A stretch of 64,000 bases of DNA, taken from Bradyrhizobium sp. B124. GTDB lineage: Bacteria > Pseudomonadota > Alphaproteobacteria > Rhizobiales > Xanthobacteraceae. Both the position numbers and the translations under genes were made by a program. Positions 36,170-45,342 of the stretch are shown one piece after another; position 1 is the stretch's first letter, and every line of letters begins with the position of its first letter. The stretch covers positions 2,108,001 to 2,172,000 of the forward strand of contig NZ_CP152413.1 of NCBI RefSeq assembly GCF_038967635.1, read 5' to 3'. The notes under the pieces are model-generated. The model did no database searches and was not told where the DNA came from. It saw only the letters and a list, made by a program, of their open reading frames with translations.

Positions 36170-37321
36170 TTACGCGCTCTCGGGCGCCTTGAGGCGGACC
36201 AGCTTGGTCAGGAGCGCATCGAGACCTTGACCGTCGCCCGCATGCAGGTCGATGCGGCCGACCTTCTCGACCAGACGCTCGAGCGACTCCAGCTCCTTGA
36301 GCCGCAGCAGCAGAGGGTTCTCCTCCATCAGCTTGGCGGTGTTCAGGAGCGAACGCGTCGCCGCGGTCTCCTCCTGCCGGCGGATCAGGTTGGCCTTCGC
36401 CACCCGCTCCGCCTCCACCACCTTGTTGACCAGCTCGCGGATCTCGCCGGGCAGGATCACGTCCTTCACGCCGAGCTCGGTGACTTCGACGCCGGAATCC
36501 GCGACACGGGCGCGGACATAGTCGCGAAGCTCCTCGTCGAGCGCCGCCTTCGCAGACAGCACCTCGTCCAGCGTGCGGCCGGCCACCGCCTCGCGGATCG
36601 CGAACTGCACCAGGCGGTACAGCCACGCATCCACGTCGGGCACCGTTGCCACGACCCGCTCGGGATCGACGATCCGGCGGAACGCGGTCAGCGTCACGCG
36701 CAGCGCGATGCGATCCTTGGTCAGCATCTCCTGCGCCGTGATCTCGATCGCCTGAGGACGCAGGTCGAGGCGCTTGACCTCGATCTTGCGGCCCGCGATC
36801 CAGAACGCGTGCCGGCCGGGCGCGAGCCGCTCGACCAGCTTGCCCTCGACCGTGAGCAGACCGGCCTCGTGGTTCTCGACCACCGCCTCGGTGATGACGC
36901 CGGCCCGGTTGGGCTGGATCATCGCGAGGTGGCGTGCCGTGACCCTGACATCGCTGGTCACATCGATGCGCTCGACGTCAACCGACGTCGCGACCTTCCA
37001 GTAGACGCGCGTCTGCCAGGGCGTCATCAGCTGCACGGGACGGCCGTCGAGGCTGACGATCGCGATCTCGTTCGCGCGGGTCTCGACCGCCTCGAACAGC
37101 TCGTCGGCGAGATCAGGGCGCGCGGCCTTGATCACCGCGTAACGATCCGCGGGGAATTCGCTCCGCACGACGCTGAACAGCTCGGCCTTGAGCTGATGCA
37201 GGGGATCGAACCGGCGATGACGTCCGGGCGCGAGCACCTGCTCGAGCCGGCCGTCGCGCGTCAGCAACGCGCGCTCGCCATCCTTCACCGTCAATGTGGT
37301 CGTCAAGAAATGCCAGGTCAT
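36170..37321 (-). CDS. Slipin (SPFH/band 7) family protein
   Basis: 383 residues. Residues about 1-20 start WHFLTTTLTVKDGERALL without a clear membrane helix; a band-7 core follows (IAIVSLDGRPVQLMTPWQTRVYWK, about 86-110; FAIREAVAGRTLDEVLSAK about 237-255; VTELGVKDVILPGEIRELVNKVVEAERVAKAN about 278-309) and ends in a coiled coil. SPFH proteins form membrane-associated oligomers. Strong AAAGGAGG ribosome site. Upstream, the same strand carries two tandem tRNA-like elements behind a promoter, so they may form one transcript. SPFH genes recur in bacterial RNA-repair loci; no rtcB is visible here. Confidence 0.85.
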   Translation of the reverse strand: MTWHFLTTTLTVKDGERALLTRDGRLEQVLAPGRHRRFDPLHQLKAELFSVVRSEFPADRYAVIKAARPDLADELFEAVETRANEIAIVSLDGRPVQLMTPWQTRVYWKVATSVDVERIDVTSDVRVTARHLAMIQPNRAGVITEAVVENHEAGLLTVEGKLVERLAPGRHAFWIAGRKIEVKRLDLRPQAIEITAQEMLTKDRIALRVTLTAFRRIVDPERVVATVPDVDAWLYRLVQFAIREAVAGRTLDEVLSAKAALDEELRDYVRARVADSGVEVTELGVKDVILPGEIRELVNKVVEAERVAKANLIRRQEETAATRSLLNTAKLMEENPLLLRLKELESLERLVEKVGRIDLHAGDGQGLDALLTKLVRLKAPESA

Positions 37322-37654
37322 GGCACGCCTCCTTTGTTGCTCTCTGGCCCATGGGCCGGAGAGCGGGTTTCATTTTGCAAAGGACGTGAGGACGCGAACG
37401 CGGCTTCCTGTCAGCCAAGCGGGCCGTGGCTTGAGCCTGCGCGATGACGGGCGCACGCGCGCGTTCGCGCGACAAATGTCGCGCGGCCGAGCGGAGCCAC
37501 CCGGCATCAGCACAAGCGGTATCCACCGCGGCGCAAAGCCGGTCTCACAGTGTCTAGGTTCGGACGAAGAGCCTTGCGGCAGGACGGCCGGACTGCGACT
37601 GAAGCGCGCGTCCGGTCCCCTTCAGAGGTATCAGCTTTTCAGGCCGAACGGAGC
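37322..37654 (-). other. Non-coding leader between tRNA-like elements and slipin
   Basis: About 330 bp without a plausible gene, GC-rich. It contains the perfect dyad CGCGCGACA-N2-TGTCGCGCG at 37466-37485 and several GC-rich hairpins such as GTCCGGCC regions. If transcribed from the 37.9 kb promoter it would form a long structured 5' leader of the slipin mRNA. Confidence 0.45.
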
Positions 37655-37727
37655 GCTTGGAACGGGAATCGAACCCGTGACCCGATGAGTATCATTCACC
37701 TGCTCTAACCAACTGAGCTATCCTTTG
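37655..37727 (-). ncRNA. tRNA-like element, anticodon position GAT (Ile-like), degenerate acceptor
   Basis: Cloverleaf readable on the minus strand: D arm GCTC-AGTTGGTTA-GAGC, anticodon arm GGTGA-ATGATAC-TCATC (U33 then GAT), variable GGGTC, T arm ACGGG-TTCGATT-CCCGT. The acceptor 5' strand CAAAGGA pairs only 3 of 7 with TCCAAGC and no CCA follows. It abuts the second element exactly. It does not resemble the usual tRNA-Ile; it is unlikely to be chargeable and looks like a Y-RNA-type tRNA mimic or a tRNA pseudogene. Confidence 0.65.
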
Positions 37728-37796
37728 TGAGACGTCCGGAATCGAACCGGTGCCTTCGGGGTTTCATCCCCGATGCTCTCCATGAGCTACATCTCG
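37728..37796 (-). ncRNA. tRNA-like element, anticodon position GAA (Phe-like)
   Basis: Minus-strand cloverleaf: acceptor CGAGATG with CGTCTCA (6 of 7 including one wobble), D arm GCTC-ATGGA-GAGC with a shortened loop, anticodon arm TCGGGG-ATGAAA-CCCCGA (6-bp stem, 6-base loop, abnormal), variable AGGC, T arm with CCGG-TTCGATT-CCGG. No CCA. The abnormal anticodon loop and short D loop argue against a normal tRNA-Phe. Same T loop as its neighbour, with zero bases between them. Confidence 0.65.
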
Positions 37797-37891
37797 CGAT
37801 CTTCATTTCGGCGGAACACGACACCGCAAAGCGGCTCGCGCCAGTCGGGATCTCAACGAGCCCGAACCCATGGCCGAAGCGAAGGAGCGGG

Positions 37892-37920
37892 CTAATAAAC
37901 GAAGCGCGCCCAGGTTGCAA
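37892..37920 (-). promoter_or_regulatory. Sigma70-like promoter driving the tRNA-like/slipin unit
   Basis: On the minus strand TTGCAA, 17-bp spacer, TATTAG, with predicted start near 37886, about 90 bp before the first tRNA-like element. I looked for a sigma54 element here, as in RtcR-controlled RNA-repair operons, and found none. Confidence 0.4.
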
Positions 37921-37982
37921 GAGGCGGCGTGTGATTTTTTCATGACGGGGCGGCGTTGTGGCCCAGTTGACCACGTTCACCT

Positions 37983-38087
37983 CGTCATTCCGGGGCTCGC
38001 GAAGCGAGAGCCCAGAATCCATCGAGCCGCAAGCGTTGCTGAAAAATGGATTCCGGGCTCGGCGCTGCGCGCCGCCCCGGAATGACG
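37983..38087. repeat. Extragenic palindromic repeat, 'CGTCATTCC' family
   Basis: CGTCATTCCGGGGCTCGCG to GCCGCCCCGGAATGACG with an inner pair CCCAGAATCCAT / ATGGATTCCGGG. Located between the tRNA-like promoter and the LysR gene 3' end. Confidence 0.75.
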
Positions 38088-38116
38088 GAGGATAAGTCCG
38101 TCTTCCCGTCTCCCCC

Positions 38117-38956
38117 TCATCCGGTGCGCGCTGCATCCTGGAAGCAGGCGCGCAGCCAGTCGATGGTGACGCGCGTTGCCGCATCGCGCTTGAGATGGCT
38201 TTGCACCAGAAGCCAGACGTCGCGCCGCTTCGGCAGCAGCGTGGCGCGCAGACGGCGATCGGTCAGCAGGTCCACGCAACTGTGCTCCGGCAATACGCCG
38301 ACCGCCTGATGCGACTGGATCAATTTATGGATGATCCGGACATTGTCGGTCACGCAGCGCGCGCGAAGTCGCTTCGCGCGCAGGAACTGCATTTCCGGAA
38401 TCGCTCCGAGCTCGTCGGGATAGACGCACGTCACTGCTTCGCCCGCCGTCATCGCGACCGGCTCGAAGAAATACAGCCTGACTTCGGCAAGCTTCGAGAT
38501 CGCAAAATCGCCCTTGTCAGGCTTGCGCAGGCGGATCGCGAGATCGGCCTCCCAGCGCGAGAACTTGACGTTCTCGCTCGACGTCAAAAACTGCAACGTC
38601 AAGCCCGGATGAGCGCGCAGCAATTCGCCGGTGCGCGGCGCCAGCACCTCTTCCGCGATCGCATTGGTGGAGGCGATGCGCAGCCGGCCGACCGGGCCGG
38701 GCAGGCTCTCGCCGATCCGGCCGATCTCCTCGGCATGCGCGGCCATCGCCTGGATGTGCGCGAGCACCACGTCGCACTGCCGGGTCGGCTTGCGGACGCC
38801 GTCGGCAGCCTCGAACAAGCGCAGCCCGAGCGCACGCTCGATCCGCGCCAGCCTGCGGCCGACCGTGGTCTCGTCGATCCGCAGCCGCGCGCTGGCGCCG
38901 GCATAGGTGCCCTCGTCCCTGACGGCCGCGATGATGCGAAGATCGTCCCAGTTCAT
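38117..38956 (-). CDS. LysR family transcriptional regulator
   Basis: 279 residues. N-terminal winged HTH MNWDDLRIIAAVRDEGTYAG then RLRIDETTVGRRLARIERAL (about 24-43), and a periplasmic-binding-fold effector domain. Divergent from the isochorismatase-family and GST genes across 128 bp containing two TGC-N6-GCA motifs, so it probably controls them. Confidence 0.92.
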   Translation of the reverse strand: MNWDDLRIIAAVRDEGTYAGASARLRIDETTVGRRLARIERALGLRLFEAADGVRKPTRQCDVVLAHIQAMAAHAEEIGRIGESLPGPVGRLRIASTNAIAEEVLAPRTGELLRAHPGLTLQFLTSSENVKFSRWEADLAIRLRKPDKGDFAISKLAEVRLYFFEPVAMTAGEAVTCVYPDELGAIPEMQFLRAKRLRARCVTDNVRIIHKLIQSHQAVGVLPEHSCVDLLTDRRLRATLLPKRRDVWLLVQSHLKRDAATRVTIDWLRACFQDAARTG

Positions 38957-38986
38957 GGCGTCAGGCTACATCGCCTCCGGCCTGCC

Positions 38987-39030
38987 TGCAATAACGCAGC
39001 CACCGGCTGCGATATCCCTGCATAACAGCA
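38987..39030. promoter_or_regulatory. Two candidate LysR half-site pairs
   Basis: TGCAATAACGCA at 38987-38998 and TGCATAACAGCA at 39019-39030, both TGC-N6-GCA, centres 32 bp apart (three helical turns), in the divergent intergenic region. Confidence 0.4.
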
Positions 39031-39084
39031 GGCCCATCCGCGGCTATATTTTCGCCAGACGCATCCTCTGGAGTTCTCAGGACC

Positions 39085-39678
39085 ATGACCGCAGCCAAAA
39101 CGCTGATGCAGCTTGCCGGTATCGACCTCACCCCGCCCCGCCTCGGCGACAGCTGCCTCGTGCTGATCGATATCCAGAACGAATATCTCGCCGGTCCCCT
39201 CGCCTTGCCCGACGCCAAACCCGCGATCGCGCGCGCCACCGCATTGCTCGCCCGCGCGCGAGAAAGCGGCGCTGTTATCATCCACATTGCGCACAAGGGA
39301 GCGCCGGGAAGCCTGTTCGATCGCACTGCGGAGCGTGGCGCGATCGTCGCGCCGCTGGCGCCGCGGCCCGGTGAGATCGTGATCGAGAAGCAGTTGCCGA
39401 ACGCATTCGCCGGCACAGACCTCGACGCTCAGCTTGCCGCGACCGGCCGCAAGGAGCTCGTGCTCGCCGGCTTCATGACGCATATGTGCGTGAGCTCGAC
39501 CGCCCGCGCCGCGCTCGATCTCGGCTTCCGCACCACGATCGATGCCGACAGCTGCGCCACCCGCGACCTGCCCGACGGCACTGGCGGCACGATTGCCGCG
39601 AAGCTCATTCACGACGTCGCCCTCGCCGAACTGTCCGACCGCTTCGCGATCATCGCCCGCGGCAACGCCCTCGCCTGA
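39085..39678 (+). CDS. Cysteine hydrolase, isochorismatase family
   Basis: 197 residues. The catalytic triad of the family is visible: Asp in VLIDIQNEYL (about 28-37), Lys in HIAHKGAPGS (about 74-83) and Cys in GFMTHMCVSSTARAA (about 131-145). Members hydrolyse nicotinamide, N-carbamoyl compounds, biurets or isochorismate; which one is not predictable. 10 bp upstream of the GST gene and divergent from LysR. Confidence 0.9.
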   Translation: MTAAKTLMQLAGIDLTPPRLGDSCLVLIDIQNEYLAGPLALPDAKPAIARATALLARARESGAVIIHIAHKGAPGSLFDRTAERGAIVAPLAPRPGEIVIEKQLPNAFAGTDLDAQLAATGRKELVLAGFMTHMCVSSTARAALDLGFRTTIDADSCATRDLPDGTGGTIAAKLIHDVALAELSDRFAIIARGNALA

Positions 39679-39688
39679 GATCACCATC

Positions 39689-40318
39689 ATGCTCGAGCTG
39701 TATTTCTGGCCGATGGCCTGCTCGCTCGCCAGCCGGATCGCTCTCATGGAGGCCGGCATCGACGCGCGCTATCACATGGTGCATCTCTGGACCAAGAAGG
39801 TGCTGGAGGACGACGGCGACTTCCGCGCCGTCGCGCCGAAGGGCGCGGTGCCGGTGCTGGTGCTCGAGAATGGCGAGCGGCTGACGGAGAGCGCTGCGGT
39901 GCTGCAATACATCGCGGACCTCAAGCCCGAACTCGGCCTCGCGCCGGCACCTGGCCATCCGGACCGCTACCGCTTGCAGGAATGGCTGAGCTTCATCGGC
40001 ACCGAGATCCACAAGGGATTCCTGTTCCCGACCTTCTGGTACAAGGACGATGCATCGCTCGCCAAACCGCGTGCCAGGATCGGACAGACCTTGTCGGTGC
40101 CATCAGCGCATCTTACCGACCGCGAATTTCTGGTCGGTAACCGCTTCACGGTAGCGGACACGCATCTCGCCTGGGCTCTGCTGTTGCTTCGCACCGCCGG
40201 CGTCGATGTGGCGCAATGGCCGCCGCTGGCCGCCTATCTCGGACGCATCCAGGCGCGGCCACAGGTCAAAGCCGCCATCGGCATCGAGATGCAATTGTGG
40301 AAGAGCGTCGCGGCGTGA
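39689..40318 (+). CDS. Glutathione S-transferase family protein
   Basis: 209 residues. MLELYFWPMACSLASRIALMEAG is a beta-class-like start (Cys near position 10), APKGAVPVLVLENGERLTESAAVLQYIAD (about 49-77) is the glutathione-binding cis-Pro and Ser block, and FTVADTHLAWALLL belongs to the helical domain. Start set at ATG 39689 because the frame upstream overlaps the hydrolase gene. Probably co-transcribed with the hydrolase. Confidence 0.88.
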   Translation: MLELYFWPMACSLASRIALMEAGIDARYHMVHLWTKKVLEDDGDFRAVAPKGAVPVLVLENGERLTESAAVLQYIADLKPELGLAPAPGHPDRYRLQEWLSFIGTEIHKGFLFPTFWYKDDASLAKPRARIGQTLSVPSAHLTDREFLVGNRFTVADTHLAWALLLLRTAGVDVAQWPPLAAYLGRIQARPQVKAAIGIEMQLWKSVAA

Positions 40319-40340
40319 TCGCCGCGCGCCCGGCGCCACG

Positions 40341-41837
40341 TTACTGAAACGCGACCTCGGCGAAGCTGCGCAGCTTGCGCGAATGCAGCCGCTCGGATTC
40401 CTGCTGCTTGAGCCGCTCCAGCGCCTTCAGCCCGATCTGAAGGTGCTGGCCGACGCGCTGGCGATAGAATTCGCTCGCCATGCCCGCCAGCTTGATCTCG
40501 CCATGCAGCGGCTTGTCGGAGACGCACAGCAGCGTGCCATAGGGCACGCGGAAGCGATAGCCGTTGGCGGCGATCGTCGCCGATTCCATGTCGAGCGCGA
40601 TGGAGCGCGATTGCGACATCCGCCGGATCACCTGCGGCCCGCTGATTTCCCAATTGCGATTGTCGACGCTCGCGACCGTGCCGGTGCGCATCAACCGCTT
40701 GAGCTCGAATCCGGTGAGCCCGGTCACCTCGCCGACCGCCTCCTCAAGCGCGACCTGCATCTCGGCAAGCGCGGGGATCGGCACCCAGAGCGGCAGCTCG
40801 TGATCGAGCACATGATCCTCACGGACATAGCCATGGGCCAGCACATAGTCGCCGAGCCGCTGCGTGTTGCGTAAGCCAGCGCAATGCCCGATCATCAGCC
40901 AGGCATGCGGCCGCAGCACCGCGACGTGATCGGTGATGTTGCGCGCGTTCGATGGACCGATCCCGATATTGATCAGGGTGATGCCGCGATAACCGGGTTC
41001 GACGCGATGAAACGCCGGCATCTGCGGGACGCGATCCGAAGCCGTTCCGCTCACGCCGCCGCCTGCCAGCGCGTTGCGCGTGATCACATTGCCGGGCGCG
41101 ACGAACGCCTCGAGGCCTTCCTCACCCGATGCGAGACGCTGCAGGCTCGATTGCGCGAAAGCGTCGACATAGAACTGGTAGTTGGTGAAGATCACGAAAT
41201 TCTGGAAGTGCTCGGGATCGGTGCCGGTGTAGTGATAGAGCCGGCGCAGCGAGTAATCGACGCGCGCGGCACGGAACAGGGCCAGCGGCTCGGGCGTGCC
41301 CGGCGTCAGTTCAAACGTGCCGTCCGCGATCGCATCGTCCATCGCGGCAAGGTCGGGCGTATCGAACACGTCGCGCAGCGACCTTGTGAAGGCCGAACTG
41401 TCGGCGATGGTCAGCGCCGCCTCGATATTGATGTCGCGCCGGTAGGCGAAATGGATCGGAATCGGCTCGTTGGACTCGCCGATCTCGACCGCCACGCCAT
41501 GGTTCTTGATCAGGAGCCCGATCTGCTCGGTGAGGTAGGTCCGGAAAATGTCCGGCCGAGTGATGCTGGTCTCGTGGACGCCGGGTCCCGCGACAAAACC
41601 GTAGGCGAGACGGGAATCGAGCCGGGCGTGCGACGAGGTCGTGATGCGGACGAACGGGTAATGCGCCCGCACCCGCGTCGTGCACGGCACCCCGTTGACA
41701 TAGGCTTCGAAGCGACTGCGCAGGAATCCCGTGTTGCGCTCGTAGATCTCCTCGAGACGGGCAACGGCGGCCGCAGCATCGACGAACGCTTCGGTCGTGA
41801 TCGGCGGCGGGGTTTCGATGGGGGGTGTCGGAGACAT
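40341..41837 (-). CDS. amn: AMP nucleosidase
   Basis: 498 residues, close to the E. coli enzyme length. It hydrolyses AMP to adenine and ribose 5-phosphate to balance adenylate pools. N-terminal regulatory domain (YPFVRITTSSHARLDSRLAYGFV) and a C-terminal phosphorylase-fold catalytic domain with NIGIGPSNARNITDHVAVLRPH, SIALDMESATIAANG and LLCVSDKPLHGEIK, the catalytic Asp being in VSDKP. Convergent with the GST gene. Unrelated in detail to the nucleosidase at 32.4 kb. Confidence 0.93.
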   Translation of the reverse strand: MSPTPPIETPPPITTEAFVDAAAAVARLEEIYERNTGFLRSRFEAYVNGVPCTTRVRAHYPFVRITTSSHARLDSRLAYGFVAGPGVHETSITRPDIFRTYLTEQIGLLIKNHGVAVEIGESNEPIPIHFAYRRDINIEAALTIADSSAFTRSLRDVFDTPDLAAMDDAIADGTFELTPGTPEPLALFRAARVDYSLRRLYHYTGTDPEHFQNFVIFTNYQFYVDAFAQSSLQRLASGEEGLEAFVAPGNVITRNALAGGGVSGTASDRVPQMPAFHRVEPGYRGITLINIGIGPSNARNITDHVAVLRPHAWLMIGHCAGLRNTQRLGDYVLAHGYVREDHVLDHELPLWVPIPALAEMQVALEEAVGEVTGLTGFELKRLMRTGTVASVDNRNWEISGPQVIRRMSQSRSIALDMESATIAANGYRFRVPYGTLLCVSDKPLHGEIKLAGMASEFYRQRVGQHLQIGLKALERLKQQESERLHSRKLRSFAEVAFQ

Positions 41838-41937
41838 TGTTCGCTTTGCACCGGATCCGTTGCCGAGTTGGGACTCGCCCTGGATCAGCGCAGTATAGCG
41901 ACAATGGCCTCCAGTTCCAGATCGACCCCGGACTGCG

Positions 41938-42288
41938 CTATTCCGGCTCGCGCGGCGGCAGCGCGCAGATCTCGGACCGGGTCAGGAACCGGCGCTCGCG
42001 CCCGTTGTCGAGCGAGAACATGCCGCCGCGGCCGGGAACGACGTCGATGATCAGATCGGTGTGCTTCCAGACGTCATATTGCGAACCGCTGATATAGAAC
42101 GGCGCCCCGCCGATCTCGCCGAGCTTGACGTCATGATCGCCGATCAGGAAGTCACCTTGCGGATAGCACATCGGCGACGAACCGTCGCAGCAGCCGCCCG
42201 ACTGGTGAAACAGCACTGGCCCATGATCGGCGACGATCTCGGCAATCAGTTCCAGCGCAGCCGGCGTCGCGGTCACCTTGTCAGCCAT
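41938..42288 (-). CDS. DUF779 domain-containing protein
   Basis: 116 residues. The DUF779 signature FHQSGGCCDGSSPMCYP (about 27-43) carries three cysteines. Regularly encoded beside aldehyde dehydrogenases of the AldB/AcoD type, exactly as here (81 bp downstream of it). Function unknown; a metal or redox role is plausible. Confidence 0.88.
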   Translation of the reverse strand: MADKVTATPAALELIAEIVADHGPVLFHQSGGCCDGSSPMCYPQGDFLIGDHDVKLGEIGGAPFYISGSQYDVWKHTDLIIDVVPGRGGMFSLDNGRERRFLTRSEICALPPREPE

Positions 42289-42368
42289 CTCGGCCTCCGT
42301 GATGGAGGCTCCGGCGGGACACCCCGCCGAAGCCTGTCGCGTTCGTCCGCAGCGCGCGGCCTGAGACC

Positions 42369-43886
<1,518 letters not shown>

Positions 43887-43912
43887 GTGTTCCTCCGTTG
43901 GCACGCCGATGC

Positions 43913-43941
43913 ACACAGCGTTGGCTCCAACGGTCGGTCAA
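43913..43941 (-). promoter_or_regulatory. Candidate promoter and dyads upstream of the aldehyde dehydrogenase
   Basis: Minus-strand TTGACC, 17-bp spacer, CTGTGT (weak -10), with a perfect dyad CGTTGG-N2-CCAACG at 43919-43932 inside the spacer. A second dyad CTGTC-N10-GACAG at 43986-44005 lies about 45 bp further upstream and is the better activator-site candidate. Confidence 0.35.
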
Positions 43942-44073
43942 ATCATGCGCGCAGAACAGGGACCCGCGTCAGGCGCCGACGGGAACTGTCGCAAATCTGA
44001 GACAGAGTGCGCCGCCAATCGGCGGCGGCGCGACATCGCCTGGGGGCTGGACCCGGCTCCCGGCGGAAACGCC

Positions 44074-45030
44074 CTAACGATGCAAGCCAAGCAGCTTCAG
44101 CTTGCGGTGCAGTGTCGCGCGGGACATGTCGAGGTCCTTGGCAGCCCTGGACGCGTTGCCGCCGGCCCGCGCCAGCGCGCGCTGCAGCACCGCGCGTTCC
44201 GCGGCAACGAGGCCGCCATCATCGCGGGTCTCGCCGATCAGATCGGCGGCCGGCAGCGGCCGCGCCAGCGACGCCGCCGTGAGGCCGAGCGCACGGCGCG
44301 CGGCACGCGTCGCACCGACCACGAGGTCGTCGCGATCGACCGCTAGCAGCGAATTCACGGCGCGCTCGCTTCTCGGTGTCAGGAGAATTCGTGCGTCGGG
44401 AAACGCCCGGCGGAAGTTCTCGGCTTCGATCGCGCGCGCGGCATCGGTGACCGTGGTCGCGATCAGACGGGAGAATCCGCCTGTCAGGTCGGCCCGACAG
44501 GAGGAGACGTCGAGCGCGGCGGCCAGTTCACCGTGCTCGTCGAAGACCGGCGCAGTGGTGCAGAACAGGGCGGAATTGCGCGTGAAGAAATGCTGCTCGC
44601 GATCGATCGACAGCGGCCGCTTCTCGACGATGCAGGTGCCGATGCCGTTGGTCCCCTCATGCTTCTCGCTCCAGACCGCACCGGTCCAGAGCCCCCATGC
44701 GTCGAACGTCGCGTCATCCGCGTTTGCGCCGCGCCGGTCGACGACAACGCCGTCGCGGTCGGCGAGCAGCACCGAACAACCGACCCCGCCCACGGCAAGG
44801 AACAGCCGGTCGAGCGTGCGCTGGGCGACCGCCAGGAATTCGCCGAGACGCTGCTGCGCGGCGGCGACGTCAGCCTGCTGGAGACGATACGAAGGCAGGC
44901 GGCTCGCCGGATCGAGCGCGTGCAGATGACCGGAACGACGCCACGACGCCGACAGGTCGGAGGGCGCTCCGCCTCCGGCCAGCACGTCGAGAACCTTGTC
45001 CGTATGCATGACACCTGGCGACCGGCTCAT
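44074..45030 (-). CDS. GAF domain plus Fis-type HTH regulator (AcoR-like, no AAA+ domain)
   Basis: 318 residues. SASWRRSGHLHALDP near residue 26 and a GAF sensor (CSVLLADRDGVVVDRRG, WSEKHEGTNGIGTCIVEKRPLSI) match AcoR-type regulators, and the C-terminus is a Fis-type helix-turn-helix (ALARAGGNASRAAKDLDMSR, then ATLHRKLKLLG). The central sigma54-activating ATPase (GAFTGA) expected in AcoR is missing, so it probably acts on a sigma70 promoter. Start at ATG 45030 after GGGAGGG. Upstream of the aldehyde dehydrogenase on the same strand. Confidence 0.85.
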   Translation of the reverse strand: MSRSPGVMHTDKVLDVLAGGGAPSDLSASWRRSGHLHALDPASRLPSYRLQQADVAAAQQRLGEFLAVAQRTLDRLFLAVGGVGCSVLLADRDGVVVDRRGANADDATFDAWGLWTGAVWSEKHEGTNGIGTCIVEKRPLSIDREQHFFTRNSALFCTTAPVFDEHGELAAALDVSSCRADLTGGFSRLIATTVTDAARAIEAENFRRAFPDARILLTPRSERAVNSLLAVDRDDLVVGATRAARRALGLTAASLARPLPAADLIGETRDDGGLVAAERAVLQRALARAGGNASRAAKDLDMSRATLHRKLKLLGLHR

Positions 45031-45095
45031 GCTTCCCTCCCTGCTCCGCGGGCTCTGTGACCCTCGGGAGCGCGGCGTTGTTGGCCCTGGCACCC

Positions 45096-45115
45096 CTATA
45101 TTTTGCAGAATATAG
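45096..45115. promoter_or_regulatory. AT-rich dyad upstream of the GAF-Fis regulator
   Basis: CTATATT-N6-AATATAG, overlapping a minus-strand promoter TTGAAA-N17-TATTCT about 70-110 bp before the regulator start. Could be an autoregulatory site. Confidence 0.3.
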
Positions 45116-45342
45116 CGTGCCCCGAGGGCTTTCAAGGGAAGGCCTCATTGCGGCGCTTCCGGAACCGGTGTATCCTCCCAAGCCACCTGCCCTGAGGCAA
45201 GCCGCGCACGGGTGTCAGTCGCCGCGGCATCAATCGACCGCCGTCCCCGTTCTCTCGATCCGCGCCCCTCCCATTGGGCGATCGCGGCCGGCACATGAAG
45301 ACGTTCGTGTTGTCGAAAAAGCCGTGGTCCGGAAGGACCGCG

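Noticed and set aside
37655..37796. Two functional tRNA genes (Ile, Phe)
   Set aside because: Broken acceptor stem in one, abnormal anticodon loop and short D loop in the other, no CCA, zero spacer; recorded as tRNA-like instead.
37797..37960. Sigma54 promoter upstream of the tRNA-like elements
   Set aside because: Looked for because RtcR-controlled RNA-repair operons use sigma54; no TGGC/TTGC pair with the required 10-base gap was found.
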